Below are positions 36,799 through 46,900 of a stretch of 64,000 nucleotides of DNA, piece by piece. Made by a program: the position numbers and the translations under genes. Position 1 is the stretch's first letter, and every line of letters begins with the position of its first letter. Origin of the DNA: Simmondsia chinensis (lineage: Eukaryota > Streptophyta > Magnoliopsida > Caryophyllales > Simmondsiaceae); NCBI GenBank assembly GCA_018398585.1, contig JAGTTD010000011.1:20998926-21062925 (forward strand), given 5' to 3'. The notes under the pieces were generated by a model, which made no database searches, was not told where the DNA came from, and saw only the letters and a program-made list of their open reading frames with translations.

Positions 36799-39700
36799 CA
36801 TTCATCTGAGTTGTCATTGTCCTCATTGAGCTCTCCACTGTCATCGTCATCACTGTCGGTATTGTCTTCATCGTCATCACCACTGTCATTACCTTCTCCA
36901 CTTTCATTATCATTGTGAGCCCCATGATCTTGATCACACTCTTCTTCATTTGAGTTATGTTCATTTTCTCCTTCTTGTTTAGTGTATATAGGTATACCTA
37001 TAACAATATCGATAGGGTCTACTTAATCACCTCCACCTAGAACAACTAAAATTGAAGGGTCATCAAGTCCAGTTGTGGGTTGAAATTTCGTCTTCTTGGT
37101 AAAAATTGCCATTTTCAACAACAGAACCAGTTGAAGGGATGTCATATATAGCCCTTGCTTTTGTTTTGCATACAACCCACCATTCTTGTGCCTCACGTTT
37201 CCTAGAAGGATAACGTATGAAGTACACTTGTTCAGCTTGATGTGCCAATATAAACAAATCACGGCAATTAAGTCTCGACCTGTGCCGGATTTCAACAAGT
37301 CCATGTTGAGGGTGTACTCTTGTTCTCCGCAAGGTGTCATACCAGTTGCACTTGAACAATACAACTTTATTGGACCCCTAATACTTCAACTCCAATATGT
37401 CGACCAACATACTATAATAATCATTTCCATCAGTATCATTATAACTTCCTTTCACACACACCCCACTATTCAGCATTGACTTTTGTTCAACCATATTCGA
37501 CTGTGTGAAACCTAAACCCATTCACAAAATAGCCATTATAGAACTTGGCACGTTTCACAGATCCATGTGCAAGTTGACATAGTCTAGGATCAATATTGTG
37601 GTAGCCTCCAAAAGCCTATACAACATTAAAAGAAATTTACTTACTACAAATTCTCCTATACGTAATTAACAAATTAAGGTTATTAGATTCTTACGTAATT
37701 CTTAAACCATGAAGTTAATTCCATTTCTCTTCCACCGACGAGTTCTTCATCGGTGATATTGGGGAGTTGAAGTCTTACCATTTCATTATTAACACTGTAA
37801 AATGACAAAGACATATGAGATATGTAATGAAAATGACAATACGACCCCATATATTAAAATGATACCATTAAATACGTACTTTAGAATTGGGGTCATCTCT
37901 TCACAATTGAGAAGCACATATAGATGAGCCATGCGGTAGTCATTATCATTTACCATTTTCGATAATTAGTAGGTCCTATTATTCTCCCAGGGATGTTGAA
38001 GATTGATAATCGTCCATTTGAGCCAACTTCCCTACCGTCATCATTGCGTGGCACGCGATTATGTTGTGTTGATATATTTGGCTCGAAATAATGAGATGTG
38101 AATGTAGAAACTTCTTCAATTAAATATGCTTCAACTATTGAACTCTCAACACATGCCATATTGCTGACCTTGCTTTTTAAGCATGGAGAAACCTCTCAAA
38201 TGCGTACATCCATCTGTATTAAACAGGACCTCCCACTATAGCTTCAAATGCTAAATGAATCGGGAGATGCTCTACTGAATCAAAGAATGTCGAAAGAAAA
38301 ATTTTCTCCAACTTACATATAGTCTCCACAATATTGTGTTGTACCACCCTCAAATCATGAACACGCAACACATTGCTACATAGATCCCGGAAGAAATGAC
38401 TCAATTCAGTCAATGCATCCCCACACTGGATTAGGTAAAAAAATATTTGAATGCAACACGTAGTAGTCTCTCCATAAAAGCATGGCAATCATGCTCTTCA
38501 AACCATTGATTGTACCCTGTTGAACATTCACACATTTTGCAATGTCAGCAGTATAACCGTCCGGAAAGCTTAGCTCTTTAACCCATTCACATATGTCACA
38601 TATTTGAGCTTTGTCCAATTCATATAAGGCGAGCGACTTGTAAATTTTGTCACCTTCATGCACCAAGTTCAAATGCAGGCAGAAACAAATCCGCTCCATC
38701 TCCACTCGACCTTTAATAGTGTCTTTTCTTTCGCCTGTATCCATAACTGTATTGAGTATATTACAAAACACATTTCTTTCAATATGCATAACATCAAGGT
38801 TGTGGCGAATCAGATTAGTATGCCAACAAGGTAATTCATGCTCTTCTTTACCCAATTATGGTTTTTTTCCCTTCCTTGGAATTTTTGTAAGATTTGCCCT
38901 AAAAGTTACATTGGGAAGACAACATACTATAGATAACATTTGCTCACCAGACAATACTATCGCTGGATGATCTCTCTTAATTCTGTCTTTGGTGAAAGCA
39001 TGTGTTTGCCTCCTGTATGGATGATCCACTGGCAAAAATCGACAATGACAATCAAAGTAGCATGCTTTATTACTCAAATTCAAATGAAAAGTCTTTGATG
39101 AGTCCATAAAATATGGAGATCCAAGAGTTCCTCTTGTGCTCCAACCAGCTAGCATTCCATACCCTGGAAAATCACTTATAGCTCACATGAGTGCAGCTCT
39201 CATGGTAAAATTTTGCTTTGCTGAAACATCGTAAGTGACAGTCCCCTCTTCCCATAGCATTTTCAATTCATCAGTAAGGGGTCTTAAGAAAACATCAATA
39301 CTGAAACTCGAATCTTTACGGCCCGGAATCACCATACTCAAAAACATGTATGGTCGCTTCATGCACATCCATGGCGGTAGATTGCAAGGGACAATTATCA
39401 CCAGCCAATGAGAATAAGTTAGCCCCCCATCAAATGGATTAAATCCATCTGCACAAAGGCTTAGTCGAACATTTTGGACCTTAGAAGCAAACCATGGATG
39501 ACAACGATTAAAATGCCTCCACGCCTCGAAATCAGAAGGATGTGACATGACACTGTCTACATATCGATGTTCAATGTACCATCTCATATGCTCTGCTGTG
39601 TGAGGGGACATAAATAACCTTTGCAATCTCGGCATGAGAGGCAAATATCGAAGGACCTTATATGGAACCAACTTTGGTCGCTTTGCTGCAACATTTTTCA

Positions 39701-40482
39701 CTTTAAATCGAGGATGGCCACATATAACACATGATAACAATTCTTTTTTTTCCTTATAGTAGATCATGCAACTATTTATACATGCATTAATTTTTTCATA
39801 CCCTAAACCAAGGGCTGCAACCATCTTTTTCATCTCATAAAAGTTTTTTTGCCATTTGTTTGGCTAAGGGTAAATTATTTCTCATAATTGCATAAATTTT
39901 ATTGTAACATGCCTCACTCATATTAAACTCAGACTTGCAGTTTAACAATTCAGACATGATTGATAACATAGTGTATGTAGAGCAACCATCCACAAAGGTT
40001 TATCAGCATCACAAGTACTGAATAAAACTTTGCAGCATTAGGATTTAGATTTTCTTCTACCGGCTCTTGCTCTTCGGTACTGGTGTCCCAAGTCGAATCA
40101 TGCCCAACAAACCCAAATTGAGGTCCTAATGCATCAACAATCATTTGATTCTAAGGGTTAACACTTTCCGTTCGAGTATTACATTGTTCATTTTGCTGTG
40201 ATGATTGTCCATAATCGCCGTAGTCTAGTGTTCTCATTTCACCATGATAAGTCCATACTGTATTGTTATCTCTAATCCCTTACTTAAGAGATGGTAATGA
40301 ATAGTATCTCGCTCCTCATATTTATGATTTTTACATTTTTTACACGGGCACCGAATTTTCCCAACGGAGGACACATATTGGCCATTAGAGTATGCAAATC
40401 GAAGAAACTCTTTAACCCCTTCAGAAAACTCGGGATTAATATAACCTTCGACAATCTGACAATACAACCATAATCGATCCAT
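36799..40482 (-). pseudogene. CACTA 2 TNPD-type transposase (Tnp2), fragmented
   Basis: The N-terminal piece (40482-40234) has VGKIRCPCKKCKNHKY, the cysteine cluster of the transposase-associated domain. Pieces at 39833-39183 (YEKINACINSCMIYYKE, SLCADGFNPFDGG, LPPWMCMKRPY), 39155-38856 (MLAGWSTRGT) and 38855-38219 (LIRHNLDVMHIERNVF, HLPIHLAFE) follow the Tnp2 and DUF4218 order. Then come 38159-37950 and a DUF4216-type piece (37364-37023, HQAEQVYFIRYPS). The C-terminus is strongly acidic (36975-36799, Asp/Glu/Asn/Ser-rich). A TGA near 39183 replaces a tryptophan expected from CACTA 1 (MWTINDFPAY), and a frame change lies near 38860. Confidence 0.85.
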
Positions 40483-40994
40483 AGCCGTTTATCGCAATCT
40501 ACATTATATGTATAATTTTTAGTGAACTTGACGGTAATCAAAACACACATTAATACTTCAACACAATGATATTATCTAAAATGTGTACTAATATATATAT
40601 ATATTCCCATATGCAATTTATCACCAAATTACTAAATACTAACTAAAGATCTTGATTCACTCAAGAAAAACCACCAAATGTATCACAATAACCACCAAGT
40701 TATCCAAAATCACCCAAAAAATCAGAACCTTTCACCAAAAAATTCCAATTAACTAAAATATCTACCACTTAAATAGCCATCAAATTACCAAAATCATTAA
40801 ACACCACCACTCAAATCTCAATATCTCAATATCGTCGACCATTTACCAACAATAACCTCAAATATACAAAAAGATTAACAATACAACCTCAAATGCATAA
40901 TATTGATATATATTTTGCAAACACTCATATTGTACACTAACAGTATTTTAAAGTTTCAAAAAAATTACTAACATCAAAAAATTCCTAACAATAT

Positions 40995-41269
40995 AAATAG
41001 AGGAGTTATTTGAATCCTAATCAAATTCTAAAAAATAATTCAAAATTTAAATCTAAAAGATAAAGCTAAAATCCTAATCATACTCTAATTCTATCACTAC
41101 TATCTGCCACATCTCGTACAGCCTTGCCGCCAAGCTCATGCCGCCAACACTTACCCGGTAATGTGACATTACCGAATGCATCAGACTCAACTCTCATCAG
41201 TCGTGTCTTCATACCCGCCAATCCTATCATCCCGCCAATGTATTCGCCAAAGGAGGCGGGGTTGCATCA
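40995..41269 (-). repeat. 3' LTR (truncated) of the minus-strand gypsy element
   Basis: Only about 275 bp remain, starting TGATGCAACCCCGCC and preceded by GAATCCGGAGAA. The end with the promoter-distal part is missing, at the junction with CACTA 2. Confidence 0.8.
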
Positions 41270-41799
41270 TTCTCTCCGGATTCAAGAGAATTCGTCCTCG
41301 AATTCGTTTTGGGTTAAGTCCGCCAAGCCATGTTCTCTCACGCTTAGACTCAATCTTGCCAAACTCCAATTTGTCAAACTTACCCAATTGTGGTTCGTTA
41401 TCCCAGCTTGCTAAGATGTGTTGCCCCACCAAAGTGTAGACGACATCATTCTCTCCGAGCTAAAGAGAATTCGCTATCCTTACCAAGTTGAGTTTCCTTA
41501 AGCTAGCCTACCACCTTCTCGAGCTTCAGTCCGCCATGCTTCTCCCGGTGCTGGTTGTTGATCTCTTCTGCCAACATAAGGTTTGTTGTTTGTTCTGCAA
41601 ATGTGTGGACGACATCATCGGTTGGAGTTTGTCCCGCCATGTTTTGTATTTCCTAGGTTGTAATTCGAAAGCGTCTCTAGGTTCACGTGTTGTTGGAACC
41701 CACCTGGTAACTCACCTCCCAATATCTGACTTTTCCACCATGGATCTTCCCTTATCGCCAGCACAACTCTTGGTAACTCTTCCGGCACTTCAACCTTCT

Positions 41800-43184
41800 C
41801 TGTTTCCCCATCAAGATATCCCCACCAAGTTCCATACTTTGTTGGCATCAATACAACCAATTCACTCTACTGATTTGCTCGGATGTAACTCCACGCCAGT
41901 AGTCTCCACACTTGGCGCCTGACATCCTCATACACCTCAAGGCTTTCTTGGTGTTGCCCCGTCCACTCGATAGGCATCTTCGGGAACCCAATCTAATCAG
42001 CATTGTTGTCCCTTGTTGACGGCAAGCCATACGCCAACCCTTGTGGCCGGACCTCCTCGGATAGTCTCCCTACCTTAATTGACTCCTCCTCCTCGTCATA
42101 GATAGGATAATCAAATATGGATAGAAATGGCAAATCAAGGTGAGATGGCTCAACAAAGATTGGCTCTCTCCTGTTGTCGCCTATTGGTGTCAACGCCAAA
42201 TTTAAGTCATGAATGGCATTGGTGAGCATGACACCCTCTTCAAGCCCGGGGTCTTCGATTTTCGAGACACATGGTGCCTCAATTTTCTTGGGCAAGATGA
42301 TCCTTGTTCCTTTGAAGATGAAGCTATATATGTTTTTTCCTCCCGTCATGCATGGCACTCCAATCGTATTGCCACGAGCGCCCCAACAATAGATGGCAAC
42401 CGTCTATGGTGACGACATCACATCACACGCCATCCCTATACTTCGACCTAATTCAAAAGTTCACCAAGCAACATTTAGACACTATTAGCTGGTCTCCTCT
42501 CTCAAGCCATGACATTTTGTAAGGGTTCGGATGCTCCTTCGTTTTCAACCCTAGCTTCAGGACGGCTTTTTCGGAAATGGTGTTTTCATAACTCCCATAG
42601 TTGATGACTAGGCGGCATACTCTCTCACCAATTGTGCACATGGTTTGAAAGATGTCGTGTCATAGCCATTCATCTCCTTATGCTTCCTCAAGCTTGAAGC
42701 CAACTTGCTTGACCTATAGTAAGCGACCCTTGTCACCCGCTACCTCCTTTTTGCCTAATGACGCCAACTCTTCGTGAGTCTCTTCCGCCACTATGGCACC
42801 TTCTTCTTCAACCTCCAGAAATTCATCGCAAAGACCGGATTCCCACCTTCATTCATCAACGTTGGTGTCACCGGTATTGGACCGATGTCGCCTCGGCTTA
42901 TGATCCAGTAGATCAGCATCCAAGAATGGATTATGGAAGCTTTTGTCTGTCTCCTCTTCTTCATCACCCGGTGTTGGTGGGCATTGGGGCTGGGTTCCTA
43001 GTTCCAATTCAGGATTTGCCTCCAGTTGAATCAAGTAACTCTTGGCTCGCCGGAATCTCTCTTTCAAGTCCTCTAATATCCTCTCGGTCTGCCTTTGATG
43101 GTCACGATCATAAACGTCTTCGACAGTGGTGTATCTTTGTCGCCCACGGGCTATCTCAGAAACCGTTCTAAGCTCCGATACCAA
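41800..43184 (-). pseudogene. Gypsy gag-protease remnant
   Basis: The first piece (43184-42849) starts MVSELRTVSEIARGRQRYT and contains acidic, Arg-rich gag-like sequence. A later piece (42641-42453) has CRLVINYGSYENTISEKAV, the region of a retroviral-type aspartic protease in chromovirus-like gypsy elements. The expected catalytic Asp-Ser-Gly is changed to Asn-Tyr-Gly, so it is inactive. The piece from 42358 has NIYSFIFKGTRIILP, the C-terminal side of the same domain. The frame is broken between these pieces. Confidence 0.75.
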
Positions 43185-43185
43185 C

Positions 43186-43644
43186 TGGTGCGGCGCATAA
43201 GTGGAATTTAGGGAAACATGAAGGGTTTGACAGCCTTCCCTTTAACTTTATTAATAATCAATAAAATAAAAAGAAAACATAGAATTTAATTCTAGTTCTC
43301 ACACTTGAAAATAGAAAAACCAAATAACTCATAAAAGTAATCTAAGAAATTGAGTGAATAAAACCCTAGATTTCCTCTAGTACAAATAGAGGAGCTATTT
43401 GAATCCTAGTCAAATTCTAAAAGATAATTCAATATTTAAGTCTAAAAAATAAAGCTAAAATCCTAATCAAACTCTAATTCTATCAGTGCCACTTGCCGCG
43501 TCTCGTACAGCCCTGCCGCCAACACTTGCCCGGTAATGCGACATTATCATATACATTAGACTCAACTCTTATCAGCCGTGTCTTCATACCTGCCAATCCT
43601 GTCATCCTGCCTAGTTATCTGCCAAAGGAAGCGGGGTTGCATCA
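43186..43644 (-). repeat. 5' LTR of the minus-strand gypsy element
   Basis: This is a complete 459-bp LTR. On the minus strand it starts TGATGCAACCCCGCTTCC and ends CGCCGCACCA. Its first 270 bases match the truncated 3' LTR at 40995-41269. Confidence 0.82.
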
Positions 43645-43826
43645 CTTACCCTTGCTTAAAATATACCTTTTCGCTAAGGGCTTCTTTTTCTCTGTCTCAT
43701 GTATTTTTGCTTTATTTTCTATGCTTCTTGTTAGTTTTTGATGTTTGGGCTTATTTTTTACACCTGCGCGCTCCTTTGTTTTGCAAGTGTTTTAACTGAT
43801 CATAAAAAAAAAAAAAAAAAAAAAAG
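43645..43826 (+). mobile_element. Probable retroposon 3' end with poly(A)
   Basis: A T-rich, non-coding stretch ends in a run of about 22 A at 43805-43826. The style suggests the 3' end of a LINE or similar retroposon, its left part replaced by the gypsy LTR. It lies about 150 bp beyond the WOX1 stop codon, in that gene's 3' flank or 3' UTR. No target duplication is seen. Confidence 0.4.
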
Positions 43827-43973
43827 GTGCCAGTCAGTTCATTTCCAACCCTAGAACACAACAATTACAAAGCCCTATTCAAAATATAACAACATTAAAA
43901 TAATACCAACAGAAGAATTTTGTCCTACTGGATGCATTCATAGATCAAAATATGTACAACAAGAATGTTGCAG

Positions 43974-46900
43974 TCATTTCTTAAGGGGAATGAACTCGTA
44001 AAACTGGAACTCATGGGTAGCAAATCCATTAATCTCCATTATGCTTGGATCCTCTCTCCCGTTCCCATGACAATCATCATTGTCTTTATCTTCAACTTCA
44101 TTTTTGTTTTTGAGTGGAAATAGTTGAAGTGTCAATGGGCTGTGCTCTTGATCATCATGCTGATGGGTACTCATAATTCTGTCATTGTTCGTTATAATAT
44201 TGTTGGGAAGTTGGCAATGGCAAGAGTAGGGAACTGATGAGTTCAGGAGCTGGATACGCTGCGTTTGTTGTACTGCTGCTGAACCCTGTGAAATCAAACG
44301 AGGCCCATGCAATATGGGCATAAATACTTCAGTGAATTTGCTCTAAAACCCCAAGCATTTCGAGCAATATAAATCAACACCCCAAAGAAAGATACCAAAG
44401 TACAACATCCAGTTAACATTTATATACACTTATATGTAATAAATGCACAATAGTTAACATTTATATACACTTATATGTAGCGCATAAGCACACACAAGAA
44501 CCCACAGATGGAGGCAGTGGTATATGCCGAATTCTAGTATATATAGCAATATTAGAGTGAAATTATTTTTAAAATAATAAATATTTTATTATTTGTTCTA
44601 TATTTAATCTTATGCTTCTTTTGAAATATACTAACTCCAATTATTTTCGGATTTTAAATATTTTTGTATTATAAAGAAACTGAAGAATCTTGATAGAAAG
44701 AAATAAATGCATGCAGCTTTTTGTATTTCTTTTATCATTTGGCAAGCAAATTTTTATTCTTTATTTATTTATTTATTTATTTTTGTTTGCTTACCTCCCC
44801 ACCCACATCAATTATATATGTCTTTCAACCTGAAAAGACATTATATGCATTTAAATCTTTTTATGAGTTGTTCGGTATGCTGTATTGAATAGGTTACCCA
44901 TCAAAGGGAAGTCTGAAAAAATCCACATGAATGAGACAAAAATAAAGAGAAAAGTGGCCAACAGAACTAAAAACAACATACCCCAAAAACTTAGACGCCT
45001 GCACCTACGCTAATTGTTGAGGTGCTCACGCTTTTAGCTCTTTCCACTTATTTGTACTTAGTTAGGTCATAAGAGGCCTAGAAACAAACATCCAAAACTC
45101 AACTTGACACTCAAAAATGAAAACACTCCTAACCTTTTTACACGATCGAACTCCTAGTAATCTATTCACAATTGACGTTGACTCTATTTAGTCTAAGGGT
45201 GAAATTTAAAAGTTAAATGTGAATAGATTACTAGGAGTTTGATCATGTTAGAAGATATTGGCCTACTTTTGCGGGCTTTCTCCAACTATACTTCGGTAAC
45301 TGCGTTAGTTTTTGTATCCAGAGTTTTTCCCTCAAATTAGTGAAGGAAAAAAAGGAAGAAATAAACATATGCCCAAGTACTATGTGTCAAATATATAAGA
45401 AAAAAGTTATTGATTCGTAGAAGAGCATAATTTATTAACATTATAATTTTTATATGGAAATAACTTTATACTATATCATTTTTTTGTTGAATAATTATCT
45501 ATAAACGTAGTAAAAATGGAAGATAGCCAATGTAGTGTGAGTGTAATCATATGCAAATAATTGTTAATATAATGGAGAGATTATTAGTAAATGATTAAAT
45601 ATTGACAAAGAATACTATGCTGGGTTTGGGTTGGATTGTGTATCCCAAGGGATGAAAAGGAAAGAAGAGAGTAAAAGAAACACAAAATAAAGGGGGGAGG
45701 AAATTGACCTCTGTGGTTGCAGCTGCTGAAATAAGAGCTGTGGCGTCTGATGAGCTGTTGCCCTTCTTTCCCAACTCTATTTCAAGCCCGTCTTTCTGGT
45801 GTCCCCCTTCAAAAAGCCAAAAAAAATAATAAAAAAAAAAAAACCCTCGAAGACAAAAAGAAAAGATGACAGACGTGCATGATAACTTTAACCTTAACCA
45901 TCCCTACTCAGCAAACAGAATGTCATAAAGTAATGTCTCTCCCACAATCAGTGACCGATCCAGGATTTTAGTAATGCAGGGTCTATATTTGTTATAGCAA
46001 AATGGACAACTACTAAACATACACTCATCTTAAAATTAATGTAACTCATAAACTTTTAATTTTATCAAAGTACCGCCTAAAATATTGGTCAAGATTAACA
46101 TGACTCTCTATCTTTTAATTTAATAAAAGATACTCCTCGAACTATTACTTAAAATCATATTAATCCACTGGCTTTTAATTTTATTAAAGACATTTTAAAT
46201 TACAAAAAAAAAAACATAAATTAAATTAACCATTTTAGACAACGAATTTGTATATCAAATATCATTACATGAGACTAGTACATTATAAAATTAAGTGGTG
46301 TAAAATTATTTTTTTGAATAAAGTGGTGTAAAATTATTTGACTTTTATAGATTAAATATTTTTATCATATATATTAAACAAATAACTTAAATATATTTTT
46401 AATAGTCAATAATTCATCAAAAAAGCAAATCTATTATCTACTTTAAATCAATATCTCGATTCGTCAATATAAATCACTCTAGGACTACACCCCAAATTTA
46501 ATTCCACCCCTTTCAAGCATCATAATCAGTAACTCTATTTACATAAAGTCTTTTATTTTAAACATTATTTTGGCAAAATATTTTTGTCTCAATTTCATTA
46601 ATTCATTCCATAAATTAGAAGAATAATTTCTTTTATGAAAAGTAGCAAGGAAAACTCATGATATAAAAGTTGACATCTCAAGAAGAGACCTTAAAAAATG
46701 GAAAAAGGTCCTCTTCAATTGTGGCTGGCATAACTTTCACTTAATTGAAGAGGAAAAATATTTAACTTCATAATGGGGAAAATATTTTCTATTATAATCT
46801 CATGTAATATGTTCTAATTTAATTTTCACTCAAGCTCGAACATCACTCGTATAAATTTATATAATAAAATATTTTTGAGACAAAAGACCAAATTTTGTGA

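Larger units (their letters stand above)
32574..40990 (-). mobile_element. Second CACTA transposon, minus strand, 5' end lost
   Basis: The left end (3' end of the element) near 32574 reads TACCACAAGAAAAC, one of the common CACTA termini with a changed first base. Subterminal repeats of GCAGCGGTCACAAATTGTG type lie at 32750-32860. Reading leftwards, the order is TNPD-type transposase (40482 to about 36799), then a TNPA-like gene (36620 to about 33183), as in CACTA 1. On the right the expected subterminal repeats and CACTA end are absent, and about 40991 the sequence becomes the truncated LTR of a gypsy element. Many frame breaks show an older insertion than CACTA 1. Confidence 0.85.
40995..43644 (-). 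mobile_element. Reduced Ty3-gypsy element (gag-protease only), minus strand
   Basis: Reading leftwards, the 5' LTR is 43644-43186 (459 bp, starting TGATGCAACC), followed by a primer site TGGTATCGGAGCT (43183-43171), a gag start, a protease region, and a polypurine stretch before the 3' LTR at 41269. The 3' LTR is cut at about 40995, where the CACTA 2 interior begins, so no target duplication can be read. The interior is only about 1.9 kb and has no recognisable integrase or reverse transcriptase. The same family occurs on the plus strand at 52480-55038. Confidence 0.82.
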
